64,000 nt of DNA, taken from Dentipellis sp. KUC8613. Taxonomy: Eukaryota > Basidiomycota > Agaricomycetes > Russulales > Hericiaceae. A model generated the notes under the pieces. It was not told the DNA's origin. It saw nothing but the letters and a program-made list of their open reading frames with translations, and did no database searches. Shown here one piece after another: positions 24,133-35,628 of the stretch. The position numbers and the translations under genes are program-made. Position 1 is the stretch's first letter. Every line of letters begins with the position of its first letter. Location of the stretch: positions 245,775 to 309,774 of the forward strand of contig NSJX01000034.1 in NCBI GenBank assembly GCA_002286715.1, in the 5' to 3' direction.

Positions 24133-24566
24133 ACTAGCTACATATCGTGGCTCGAGACTCGCGCGTGTGAAGTGGATCAGGTTACGGTGCAAGTCAGCCA
24201 GAAAGTGACCGCCAGTTCGTCTTTTTGCCCCCGTGAGTAGATACATGTCCTGGTCTCCCTGCCTGCGATGTTTACCTGATGAGAGGCAGAACAAGTGCTG
24301 ATCTTCGAGCACAGTGCAATATTCCCGATTGCATTTCGGTCATGGGCGCTTGAGCCCGAGTGCAATGCTCACCTCCTCAAGGTTTCGCCAACTAGCCCGT
24401 GGTCATATCCAACACAAAGCAGTGCCAAATTATGACCTGCAATCGTTTTATGGGCAAAAATGGTCACTAGCTCGGGACGGTATGTCTCCTCGATCCCTTG
24501 CCCGACGTCAGCCTCCTCGTCAGCCCAGTGCTAGTCAGCCTCTGGTCTCAGATTCAATAGGCATGC

Positions 24567-24573
24567 TATAAAT
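24567..24573 (+). promoter_or_regulatory. TATA box of kinase K2
   Basis: TATAAAT about 100 bp upstream of the K2 ATG, conserved with K1. Confidence 0.65.
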
Positions 24574-24668
24574 CCCCTGCCAGCCCTGCCCTCTGACTTT
24601 CTCTCCATCGTCTAAACTCTCAAGACCTTCAAGTCCTCAACTTATACTCTACTCTATTGTGCTCTACT

Positions 24669-26731
24669 ATGTTCCCCCCAATGCCCATCGCTCGCTTCTT
24701 CTCCTTCGGGAAGAAGCAGAGCGTCGTTCCCCTCGTGTCCGCAGAGGTCACCGTTACTGTCAAGGTCCGTCAGCCATTCGCTTGTTCGCTGTTGTGAGTC
24801 TCACCGTAGCTGTCTAGCGTAACGTCAACGTTGTGTCTGCGGCTACCAATACCGACACCAACACCCGCGACGAGGAGACCAAGCACCTCGAAGCCCTCCT
24901 CGACGCCGCCCACGACCCCGGGTTCCTGCGCGTCAACTCGTATGTGCGTATGCCGCCCTCCGCATTGAACATCCAGGAAGTTGTACGTCTTTCTTTCCTT
25001 CTCGTCACCGCCGTTCGTTGCTTACTCCTCATCACCCTAGTTCTTCGACAAGGCTGACGATCTGGTCAACTTCTCCAAAGCCCTCCCACATACGAAGGCA
25101 GTCCGCTACGGCACGCCCATCACGCCGCTGAGCACCGGCCTGCGCGATTTCCGAGCAATCAAGAAGCTCGGGTCGGGCGCGAGCGGCGTCGTGTACCTCG
25201 CGAAGCACACCGGCGACAACAAGCTGTACGCGATCAAGAAGATGGAGAAGGAGTTCCTCGATGCGGCGGCGATGGGCATGCTTGTGCACGAGCAGCGCGC
25301 GCTGCGGGCGGTCCGCGGGGACGCGTGTGTCCTGCAGCTGGAGGCGAGCTTCCACGACGCGGAGAACTTCTACCTCGTCACCGTGCGTGTCTTTTATTCT
25401 TTATGCGCGGGGTATTAGTCTCATGTGGGCCTTGTGGCATGGACAGGCCTTTTATGCTGGCGGCGACCTGAGAGGCCAGATGGACAAGTGCGGCAAACTC
25501 CAGCCCTACCACGCCCTCTTCTACACCGCCAACCTCGTGCGTCTGACTCTACTCGATTTCTTCCTTTACTGATATGGTCGTCCCCAGATCCTCGCGCTCA
25601 AGTACATCCACGCGCACGGCATCATCCACCGCGACATCAAGCCGGAGAACATCCTCCTCGACGCCGGCGGCTACCCCGTCCTCGGCGACTTCGGACTCTC
25701 GAAGCACTTCGAGCTCACCCCGGGCGCGATCCAGGCGGAGACAAACCCCTTCTGGTCCTCGCTTGCGGCGTCCTCGCCCACGCGCACCACCGCGCGCACG
25801 AACTTCGACACCCAGCTCTCGTGCGGCACGCCCGCGTACTGCGCGCCGGAGCTCTTCGCTGGCGCGCCGTACAGTTTCGCGGTCGACTTCTGGGCGCTCG
25901 GGGTCACAGTCTTCGAGATGCTGTGCGGCCGCAAGCCGTTCCGTGACGTGCTGGATCTGGATGCCGTCGAGAAGAGCGTCTGTCACGATGCGGTGGTGTT
26001 CAAGTTCGGGGAGGAGGTGGAGTTTTATGCGCAGTTGTTCATTTTCCATGTTTTGCAGAAGGATCCGAAGGAGCGGTTGAGCGGGGACGCGATGATGGGA
26101 CACAAGTATTTCCAGGAGATGTGAGTGTTTTCCCTCCAAGCGGGAGCAGGTACTGATTATCTTGCGATGCGACAGCGACTGGGCGCGATTGGCTCGCCGC
26201 GAGCTCACGGCGCCGTGGACGCCCAACACTGCGGCCGTCATGGCCGAAGTGACCGCCATGGAGCGCGACGATCTCTGCTTTACGCTCGTCGGCGCTGACA
26301 AGGTCGTCCCCGACCCGTTCCCGTACTACTCGTTCCAGGCGACTGGTGCCTTCGTCAACGCTCCCAAGGATACCTGTGTTGAGTCTCCCGCTACATCCAT
26401 CTCTTCGACTGTCTCTGCTGTCAAGTCTTCTTCTCCGGCTGCTCCTGCAGCTCGTCTTCTGTCCAAGCTGCGCAAGCTTGTCTCACCCCTCTCGGCTGCT
26501 TCTGCCCGCCACCGCGGCCTCGCAACTCCCTCCGTCGAGTCCCTCGCTAGTCCCATTTCGCCGTGCTCGTCATCGTCTTCCTCTTCGTCGGGCTCTACGT
26601 CTTCGTCCCGCTCCAGCTTTCGCTCGCACCTGAGCGCTACTTTCGAGAACCTCAAGACGCCGATCACGCGCGCGGTCTCTGTTTCCCCCAGCTCCTCCGG
26701 CACTTTTCGTCGCCTCCTGAAGAAGCTCTAA
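24669..26731 (+). CDS. AGC-like Ser/Thr protein kinase K2
   Basis: Six exons (24,669-24,764; 24,818-24,982; 25,041-25,382; 25,447-25,536; 25,588-26,120; 26,176-26,731) encode 593 residues. It is a close paralogue of K1, with about 20 substitutions by my reading plus the seven-residue duplication that K2 lacks; its sequence after APE ([14 protein letters not shown]) has the spacing usual for kinases, so K2 probably has the ancestral form. Gly loop, catalytic Lys, HRD, DFG and APE are all intact, and the C-terminal IDW and PYYSF elements are kept. The last splice joins AT|C to restore Ile-Asp-Trp, which supports the exon 5/6 boundary. Function is unassigned. S2 follows on the same strand about 660 bp downstream. 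Confidence 0.85.
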
Positions 26732-27390
26732 TCTGGAGTCCCGTTCATCATGATCATCCACGCCCACGATCGCAATGCCTCAAACACGTCCTTAACGGCC
26801 TGCAACGATCTGCAAGTTTTATCTTTTATCTTTATCGCTATTTATTGCTCTCGACTACATACATATACCCGCGGGTCTCGACCCGCACATCGCATCCACC
26901 ACTATCCCATGGAGCCAGATCCTCGCACCGCTCGCATCGGCCGGGTCTCTCAATCGCTCACCACCCACTGTCTCGCTTCTACCTGTCTGGTGTTCTCGTG
27001 CCATGTTCCTCCCATGGTGGTCTTTCCGTGCTGCAATCTTGTTGCGCCTCGGCTGTAACTCCTGTCTTCACGGGTGTGTGTGTTCGTAGCGTATCTTACC
27101 TTTTCTTCGTTGCGTGTGCGGAGTGGTCGAATGGAATGGCTTTTCAGTTCCCTTTTTTATTTGCTTGCGGCGTCGAGATCAGCGTAGCGACGAGTTTGGA
27201 AATATCATGCAAGCCATACATATACGTAAACAGGTATGGGCTTGAGCAATATTTATGCAAAGCGCAGCGTGCTGCCGTCGAGTGTCGAGACGCTGTTGCA
27301 CTTTCTCCAGCCCTCCTCCACGCTGTCAGGAAACACGGCTTGCGGCACTCCCGTGATCCCCCATCTCCCAGTCCAGTCAAGTCTATCACC

Positions 27391-27921
27391 ATGGTTTTTC
27401 ATCGTAGGTTGAGCTGACTACAGCATATGTTTCACTTTCACTAAGTGCATTATGTAAATCCCAGCGCCGCTCGGCTACATTAGCGGGTATAGAATAACAC
27501 TTGATGGCGTGCAAGATTTCCTCGAAAATGCTCGCGGCAGCCCTTTCATGACCAAACTCGGAGTGTCTATTGCCTCTTTTAATTTTGACAAATGGTATGA
27601 CCGAAACGTACCGAACAATTCGGGGATTTCCAGATTGAAGCGTGCGCACAATCTTGCCGTCGTTGTATACAGTTGAGGCTGACTCGACGTGTTGCATTAG
27701 TTTATGACGACGACAAGGAAGGCAAGGCATACTTCTTTCTCCCGATTTACAAAACAAATCTACCTTGGACGCAAGACAATGACAAGGAGACTCAGATTCC
27801 AGAAGCCGACGACGCAAAAGAAACACGGGATAAGATGATCAACGTGATGGGGCACGGATTCACTGTAGCGAATATGCAGTGGATGACTGTGCCAGGTTAC
27901 AAGTTTTTTACATGGCACTGA
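27391..27921 (+). CDS. S-family small protein S2 (unrecognised)
   Basis: Three exons (27,391-27,403; 27,465-27,641; 27,701-27,921) encode 136 residues starting MVFHPPLGY. Exon 1 and the first part of intron 1 are nearly identical to S1; from mid-intron 1 onwards the two genes differ strongly. My hand alignment gives roughly 55-60% protein identity, higher in exon 3 (FFLPIY, LPWTQDNDKETQIPEADD, TRDKMIN, MGHGF) than in exon 2. Identical exon 2 length, conserved splice sites and absence of stops argue that both copies have been maintained as coding genes. No known domain is visible. Confidence 0.65.
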
Positions 27922-28944
27922 TACAGAGTGGGACCCGAATTGAATGACGCGCTTCAACGATAATGACAAAAATTTAAATGGAAATAACGCACATCGAGTG
28001 AGACCATGCGAAGACCAACACCAGGACAACGAAGGCAACTGTCCACCAGCGAGGGTGTAGCAAGTGTCAAAAATTTGGACCATGCCAGTCTAAGAGTAGT
28101 CTGAATCGAGTTTCATACGACCAAAGGGCGCATGAGCCGCGAAGTGCACTCAAGAGCGCTAGTCCATGAACGAAGGACTCCATCAACCTGTAACACCTGC
28201 CTCGTACGCCATTCTCTCGCACGAAGCGGGAGACTAGGATAGTATATGCGTATCCTTAATTCTAAATGAACAAATCGAAGCGGGCTGGACGAACGACTTC
28301 CGCCTTATGCTCCGTCATCGACTGCATCAGCCACGAGAGACTGGATTCCTCCAGACGCATGGCAAACATGGCCGAGGGGGAGCAGAGGGAGGAGAAACAG
28401 CGTCGCTTCGCCTCGACTCGTCCATTTTGCAGCGATACCACGCCTCTATCCATTGCGGCGCGATAGCGGATCGGGAAGACGAAGAGCACCGTTTGAACGA
28501 CAGTACACCCAGTCCTCGCAGCGTGTCCCAAGCATCCGTGATACGCCCTCCCTCATGTCTACGTGGCCGATGGCTCAGACAGTAGGTCAATCTCAGGGAG
28601 TAGATGGTACGGCGGTGCATATTTCTGGTACGCTGCGCAGCCCGTCAGAGCTGGGCTCTGCTAGAGCCGATGATGAGGACGAAATACTCAGACCTTGGCC
28701 CGCTCACGAAGAAGACGCACGCAGCAGCGACGTCCGGTTGTGGTGAGCCTCGCGGCCTTGGGACTGGCATGGTGGGGAGAAACAGGAGGAGGAGCGACCC
28801 GCCGCGGACTTCGATTTCGGGCGCACGCCACGTGACACGAAATTTCCTCTCCCGACGCGACTTTCCCGAGCGTCGCTCGCCGTCCTACACAGCGTCGACC
28901 GACTCCCGCCTCTCGTCTAACCCAAGGCCGGCACAAAACGCGCA
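27922..28944. other. Intergenic region and mL38 promoter
   Basis: There is no supported gene. A block near 28,060-28,220 resembles 23,240-23,400 (a CAAAAATT word, then CCATG-CAGTC). Overlapping frames at 28,260-28,900 lack motifs and probably cover the promoter and 5' leader of the mL38 gene. Confidence 0.5.
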
Positions 28945-30505
28945 ATGCTTGCGCTCCGAAGGCTGCGCGTCGCGGCTCGCCCGCTCGTCAGGACAAACGC
29001 GACTCTCCAGTCGACACCTGCCTCGTCACCGTCACCACCTCCGCCTCCCTCCACCGCGAAGCCCGCAGACGCGGAGTCTAAGGACGCGGCGGCTACTGAT
29101 GCGCCCGAGGGAAAGAACACTCGTGGCAGGCGCAAGCGCAGCTACCCCACTCGTCGTCCGCACATCGACCTCGAACACCCGCGCGAATGGCGCCGTGCTC
29201 TTGCACCCGGTGTGCTGCCCGCGTACGACGAGGCGCTACGCGTGATCTATGCCGACGCGAAGGCGGTTCAGAAGGAGGCGCAGGAGGTGCGCGAGAAGCT
29301 TGAGAAGGGTGAGTTGAAGGGTGAGGAGGCCGAGAAGGAGCGCAAGCGGCTAGACGTTCTGGATGTCATGGGTGAAGTGAATTTACCGGAGGTGCGGTGG
29401 AAGGCTGCCAATGGAATGGGTGAGAATCCCCCCGATACTACCCTCGTTTGAGCTGACACCATGTGACACGCAGCGGATTTGAACAAGCCCGTCTACAGAC
29501 ACCTCGTCGAGAAGCGGTGGAGAGAGGATGGTGCACTCGACCTCTTGGTACGTTTCTTTGAAGACGTAGCTATACCCGGCCCTTACGGATCCGGTTCTGC
29601 AGATGGAGCGTGTCTACCAAATGCACGTCGTTCCCGACCTTGTCCCCGAATTGCAACCTTCGCTGGATTTGCGCGTCAACTTCCCGGAGCCTCCGCCAGA
29701 GAGCTTGTACCTCCGCACTCGTGTCAAGCGGAAGTACGCTGCTGTTGAGCCGGGTACTTACCTGCTGAACGAACGAGTACGTTTTTCTGGAGACGTTACA
29801 CTTCCCGGAGTCTGATTATTCGTTTCGACAACAGACGAGGAAGCCTCCACGGCTGTATACGACGGTCTTCCATACTGACCCTAGGCTTTATACTTTGCTG
29901 ATGGTCGATCCCGGTAAGTCTTCCCTGCTTTAATCGCCTCTTCTCACTCTCATACACGACTGCAGATGTGCCGGACGAGGAGAACGCGTCGTTCACGACG
30001 TATCTCCATTGGTTACAGTGCGCCAGACCTTTCCTAGTTAGGCTTTGTGCTGATGATACATTGCTGGTAGACCTAATGTCACGCTGTCGACGTCGACGAC
30101 CACCCTCAATCTCCCTACAACGCACACACCCTACATCCCGCCTCACCCCGCCCGCGGCACCCCTTACCACCGATACGTGCTTCTCCTCCTCCCTCAATCT
30201 TCGCCTACGGAACGCATAAGCGTCCCCACTGGGATTGAGCGCCTCGGCTTTGACGTGCGCAAGTTCGTAGAGGAACACGGTTTGCGCGTCGACGGCGGTG
30301 GTGTGCACATGTGGAGGGCGGTCTGGGACGAGGACTCGTCCAAGGTGTGGACAGATGTGCTCAGTGAGTCTCGAACGCAGATAATTTCTTTATACATTGC
30401 TGATGCTGTCATCCCCGTCTTGCAGAGCTTCCCGAGCCTCGCTTCGGGTTTGCGCCGAAGCCCGACCCGTACGCTGAGATTAAGAGCAAGCCTAAATACA
30501 TCTGA
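28945..30505 (+). CDS. MRPL35: Mitochondrial large-subunit ribosomal protein mL38 (MRPL35)
   Basis: Seven exons (28,945-29,419; 29,474-29,547; 29,603-29,776; 29,835-29,913; 29,966-30,017; 30,071-30,363; 30,426-30,505) give 408 residues. The N-terminus MLALRRLRVAARPLVR is a basic, hydroxylated mitochondrial presequence, followed by a Pro/Ala-rich spacer. The central and C-terminal parts form a PEBP-like fold: MVDPDVPDEEN, then TYLHWLQPNV, PYIPPHPARGTPYHRY and a KLPEPRFGFAPKP tail, the pattern of fungal YmL35/MRPL35 and animal mL38. It is a structural protein of the mitochondrial large ribosomal subunit. Length fits the family. It converges with the Sel1-repeat gene, 311 bp separating the stop codons. 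Confidence 0.88.
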
Positions 30506-30816
30506 TCTCCTAATCGCTCTCGTTGTCTTTGGTTCTTATATACTGCTTCACCACTGCTTAATATATGTTGCATGAACTTAGTGCAATATCGTCTTTTCAA
30601 GCCGAACGGTACATGACGCGCAAGTAATATTGCCAGCGAGCTAGGGCTCGGATTAACCATCGAAATGTAACATAGTCCAGCAAAGAACATAAAGAATGAA
30701 GGTGAGAGGGGTATAGGATGGAGGTATCTGAAGCAGTACGGAATACAAGCAAAGTCCCAATGAGCCAGCGCCGGGCGAGACGGGCTACAGTCCAAATTGT
30801 ACATGTCACCAGCAGA

Positions 30817-32880
30817 CTATTGAAATTTCTCCTTATAGATCCACGCCAGACCGACGTCGCTGGCGCCCTGCGCGACCTATCCAGATGGAAAGGTGAGAAA
30901 CTGTCGGCACGATAAGGCAGGCGGCGAGAACGTACCGCTGCCCGGTACCACTTCGCTGCCTCCTTGCGGTTCTTCTTGCACCCCTTCCCGTTGAGGAGGC
31001 AAAACGCCAGCTCCTGCTGGGCATCCGCATCCCCCAGCTTCGCCGCAACCTGGAAGTAGCTCTGCAACCATCGCACATCAGCATGCGATTCTGACTCTCT
31101 GAGCGCACCAGAGAGAAAAAATACTCACCACGCCCATCTTCTGATCTTTCTTCACACCCCAGCCCTGGAAGAAGCACTGCCCAACCTCATAAATCGCAAG
31201 CACGAGCTCCGTGCGCACGGCGCCAAGCTGGCCCTCGCCCACGCCGTCCGTCCGCGCGCGCTCGAGGTCGCCGACCGCACGCTCCGCCGCGCGCCGCAGC
31301 CAGCCAAACGCGCGCTTCTCGTCCTTCGCGCAGCCCCACCCGTGCCGCAGCGCGAGCCCCCACATGAGCGCGCCGACGCCGCCCTCGTCGAGCGCGGCCG
31401 CCTTCTCGAAGCAGAGCGCGCTCTCCGTGAGCCGGTTCGCCTCGTGGTGCTTGATGCCGAGCTGCAGGTAGTCGTCGGCGGTGTTCGGCCCCGCGGTGGG
31501 GGTCGTGGGCCGTGAGGAGTGCGTAGGGGAGGAGGGCGGGGGCGGGGCACCCGGGACTTGGAGCGTGGATTGGGTGGGGGAGGGGGAGACGGCGTCCAGC
31601 TTCTCGGGCGGGTAGTAGGAGTAGGAGGAGTACAGGCTTGTCGGGGAAGCGGAGGATAGTGGTGGCGGGTTGCGCGGGACCTCGATAACTTGGGACGGCG
31701 GGGGTGGGAGGGGCGATGTGGGCGGCGGCATGGCGGGTGATTGGGCACGCTGGGTCGAGGGAGCGCGGTGTGGCGAAGGCGCGCGGGAGGATGCCGCCGA
31801 GGTGAATGAAGAGGGCGAAGGCGAGGGGGATATGCCCGGCGAGGCGGGCGAGAAGGCGTTGCGGGATGACGTTGGAGACGGAGTGCGCCCGCCCGAGTTT
31901 GGCGACCTTTGGCTGCGATACGCGTTGCGTTCCAACACTGCCCGTTTGCTATCCTCCGAGGCGATGTCTACGGGGCGCCGTGGCCTGGAGTAGTTCGTCT
32001 CGGCCCCCAGTGGCAGCGCAGAGGGCACCCGCCCGGCACGCGAACTCGAGGAGCCCATAGGCGGTGGTGGCGTAGAGTACAGCGCAGAGTCGGAGGGGGA
32101 GGTCGAGGCTTCTGCAGACGATATGACCACGGTGGGCACGTCCGGCACGGGCGCAGCATCCGGCCCCTGACTGGCATCCGCGAGATGCTGAAACGCATAC
32201 GGGTCGACGTCGCTGCTTTTCCTAGGACGCGTGCGGACTGGGTTCACGTTGCTGTCCGGGCGCGCAGGCCCCTGGCGTACGGTGCCAGAGCTCTGCCAAG
32301 ACTCGCGGTACATCATCTCGGAGGGCACCCCGGAGTAGTAGAATCTCTGCGCGTCCGCATCTTCCGACGCTCGCCCTTCGTACTCGGCCGTGTAGCGTGC
32401 GGAGGCGCGTCCGTGCTCGGGGGAGTTGTAGGCGCCGTGCGGATTGAGCTGCCGGCTCGCGTGCGGGGAGATCGTCGAGTAGACGCTCTCGTCGTCATCG
32501 TGCAGGCGGTCCTGATAGTGGTCTGAGTCCTGGCTGATGTCGCCCAGCGAGCGGTCGAAGGACGCGCCGAATGTGTTGTAGGACGAGGTCGTGCCCGTCG
32601 AAGTGCGGAAGCGGGTGTGTAGAAGCGGGGAAGACGGCGGACGGCCCTTGCCTGCAGTCTTGGGTGGGGTGCCGAGTGTCTGTGAGGTGTCCGCGTCGTG
32701 CAGCTGGTCCTGGTATCGGCTGTTGTATTCGTTCCGAGGCGGTTCGCGTTCGGGTGAGGGCGCAGGCTGGGGGGACGGCCGAGCTGCCCTGCGGGAGGAG
32801 GTGCGACGGACGAGGGTGTCAAGTGGTGAAGATTGTTGCAGGCTCTGCACCGGCTTCAGTCTGTACTCGGCCGTCGACAT
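30817..32880 (-). CDS. Sel1-repeat protein with long disordered N-terminus
   Basis: Three exons (32,880-31,129; 31,061-30,936; 30,876-30,817) encode 645 residues. Residues 1 to about 480 are low-complexity Ser/Pro/Arg sequence with a short repeated motif (YQDQLHD, YQDRLHDDD) and look unstructured. About 490-645 hold four Sel1-like repeats: DDYLQLGIKHHEA, ALMWGLALRHGWG, VGQCFFQGWGVKKD and QQELAFCLLNGKGCKKN, ending in VGLAWIYKEKFQ. Sel1 repeats are alpha-solenoid scaffolds for protein binding. The layout and the WIYKEK ending resemble the fungal Nif1/Dsf2 and Skt5/Chs4 group, linked to cell-cycle or chitin-synthase regulation; which of these it matches is inference. An in-frame upstream start would add 39 residues, but the chosen ATG gives the better N-terminus. 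Confidence 0.8.
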
Positions 32881-33181
32881 AGCTCTCTCCTCAGGGAAGG
32901 TGTCGCGTGTTGAATGAAGGAGAAATTGTTGTGGACAGAGGATATAGAGAAAAGCGGGAGGCTGCGGACACGAAGAGCGTCGTGTCCCATCTTCCAAGCA
33001 ATCCGGCTGGGCTCGACGCGGCTCGCGACGACCGCATCCATGCGGTTCTCCCGCGCGCGATCAGACGGCTCCATCTCAACATCGTGTGGCCAAGACTGCT
33101 GTCAAAGTCTGGTATGTGTATCCGCGCGATGTCTAATGGTACATGTAAATAACTTAGGTAGTACACCCCACTTCCCCCCAT

Positions 33182-35628
33182 CTAGTATGGCATGATGGGT
33201 GCACCCTTCCCAGCAAGCACCATCTCATCGAGTACATCCCCATTCTCGAGTCGCTTATACGTGCGAATCGTCTCGCCGTAATCAGAGATGTCGTAGACCC
33301 GGAAACGCCGATCGAACCTGGGATGAAACACGGTCAGTGAATGGTGGAATAGATACAGATAACGTCGTCCATTCTTACCCAACTTTGCCATATCCCTCGA
33401 AGGAACTGATTTGACGAGTCAGCGAATGACGAATGGATGGCGGAAAGGAATACTCACCCTCCGCCACCGAAGCAAAGCCAGACACCCTTCACGCGTCTGC
33501 AGTTCTCAGTGACTATAGATATCGTCAGCAGATGTGCTTTCACTGCTGTTGCACACTTACGATGACAGTGTCCGTTCCCAACAACCTTCACCTCAGGCAC
33601 GATACCGGCACCGGAATGCTCGCTTTCCATCGCCCTCAACAGTCCATTCTCAAAGAACCCGCCATTCTGCTTTGCCGCGCCGCTGCGCTCCATGTCGTGG
33701 ATACCGACGTCAAGCGTGCGCCCCGTCTTGGGGTCCAGGTCGGCAGGGCCGTACGATTCTTGCCTGCAAAAGAATTCAACGAACGCTGGACGCAGGACAA
33801 AAGGGAAAACGTACAAGGGGATGTGGAAGAATGTGAGGGCGTTGGGTTTGGCAAGTTTACTCGGTTGGGGTGTCACCTGGTCTGGCGATTGGCGTTTCCA
33901 GATGTCACCCATGTCTTTACCGCCGTCAGGCGAGAACGGACGCTGAATGGGCTTGATGGCCGCTAGATAATACGATGAGCAAGCATGAATGTACGAAGAG
34001 TATTCGAATGCATACCGGATTCCTTGAGGAACCAGTCAACTTGGTCCTGCCGAATCCAATCGTACTCCGTAGGGGTGAAGAACCCAAACCAATCGATGAA
34101 CCCCTTCGAGTAGCTCCCCGAGTCCAAGAAGTACATCGTGAGCAGCTGCGTCTTGCTCGCATCTGCACTGTAGACTTTCAGCACGTAGTTGCCGACGCCG
34201 TGCACGTCTTCGGGACCCGGCTCGACCAGGCTGTATGGTAGACCCTGCATCAGCTTCGCCTGGTCGCGCCGCCAGCCGAGTTCGCGCGCATCCTCGTCGT
34301 CGTGGTTCCCGAACACGGCGGCCCACGGGATACGGCGCGTTGTCACCTCCGCGGCAAACTTTGCGAGAACGGACTTGGCGTCCCAGGACGTGCCCTGGCC
34401 ATTCAGCTGGTCCCCGGTGAAGACGACGAAGTCGGGCTTTTCGAGGTCTAGCGTGCGCCCGAGGAGCGTGGATGAGGCGTTGTATGCGCCGCCGGAGCAT
34501 GCGAAGGAAGGAGGCGTGTCGCGGCAGAGGCCATCGGAGACGGAGAAATGGAGGTCGGCGACCTGCAGGATCTTGAAGTGGCCATCGTGCGAGAAATGCA
34601 GCGGAGGCGCGCGAGGAGGGACTATATGCGTGTCGGTATGAGCATATATGATCAGGAAAGAATGAACGCACGCTGGACGCCACGGCGGAAGGTAAGCCAA
34701 ACGTTCTCTCTGCGCCCGGGTTGGGCCTCCATAGTTGGCGGGCTCAGCTTATTGAAACCGTACCACGGCTGACCGTCGCCGTAGAGCACGTCCACCTCCG
34801 TGATGAGGTTCGCCTTCTCCTCAGCCGACATTGCGCCGAGAGTCTTCCCGCTTCTGTACCAGAGGTACAAGGCTGGGGCGCGGTAGACGCCATCACGGAC
34901 GGACAACGGAGCTTTGGTCCACGAGCCGGGTTCTGCAGGTGCGGAGGCTGCGTCGAGCAGCTGGAGATCAGTGATGAGTGGGACGTCGAGTCGGCGTGTT
35001 CGGCGGTAGTAGATGTGCTGTCCAGGACATGAGCCATGATAGAAAGCTGCAGAAGATCAGGTGCACGTACGATGTGCCACATGCCAGATTGCAGATTGAG
35101 GTCGGGGCCTACGCGCACCCACTTCCCTTTCACGGCCTCGTCTTGCTTGGTAGTTTTCGGTGCACATAAGTCGCCTACTTTCATTTCGAACATGCAGCGG
35201 ACGACCGTGATTTCTGACACTGAGGCAGATTTACATTTAGCCTTGGTATTATGCATACATACGCAAAAGGACGTACATCCAGTATCATGGGGCAATAGAG
35301 GAGCCCACTGGTCGAGCGGCAGACTGGCGCTATCCACGGTCTGGCCCTCAGGAGTTGTGGCGTTCCACCAGTCGACACCCTCCGGCACGGAGATGTCCTC
35401 TGTGCCGCTCGACCCTGCACCTGCACCCGCTGCACCTGTGTTTGGGCGCGCAGAAGGAGAGATAGACTCCCAGGCTTGCCATCCTAGCCGCTGAACATCG
35501 CCTGGTCCGTGAGTTGGCTGGTAGAGAACGAAAAAGAAGGTGAGCAGGCAGGAAAAGGCAATGATGGTGGTTGTTGGGACGAATATGGAGCGGATGAAGC
35601 GGAAAAGACGGCCGCAGGTGATTGCCAT
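33182..35628 (-). CDS. Dcr2-like calcineurin-type metallophosphatase
   Basis: Nine exons (35,628-35,277; 35,219-35,071; 35,017-34,672; 34,621-34,016; 33,962-33,815; 33,763-33,561; 33,512-33,458; 33,405-33,379; 33,317-33,182) give 673 residues. A hydrophobic signal-anchor spans about 15-36, so a membrane-tethered luminal or extracellular enzyme is likely. The metallophosphoesterase motifs are in order: VADLH (303-307), FTGDQ (around 350-354), GNHDD (387-391) and GNGHCH (596-601), the expected two-metal ligands. The C-terminal CFGGGG and YGKVGFDRRFR segments are characteristic of fungal Dcr2-type phosphatases, implicated in yeast in cell-cycle and unfolded-protein-response control. Exon 8 is only 27 nt and is needed to keep this conserved Gly-rich segment. 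It is divergent from the F-box gene (338 bp between starts). Confidence 0.85.

Larger units (their letters stand above)
22317..24668. other. Inter-unit region with repeats and S fragments
   Basis: There is no intact gene between S1 and K2. It holds the second copy of repeat R (22,648-22,880), a C-terminal S fragment (22,897-22,983), a stretch with short direct repeats (GCAGTATAGG/GCAGTATGGG words near 23,616-23,670), a 5' S fragment fused to kinase-upstream sequence (24,083-24,132), and the diverged K2 upstream region up to about 24,507. Confidence 0.6.
24507..27432. repeat. Near-identical duplicated tract, copy 2 (K2 unit)
   Basis: Partner of 18,875-21,840. Exon and intron positions correspond with an offset of 5,632 bp at the start codons. 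Confidence 0.85.

Noticed and set aside
31211..32526. Plus-strand ORFs opposite the Sel1-repeat gene
   Set aside because: Antisense shadows of a GC-rich, Ser/Pro-rich coding region.
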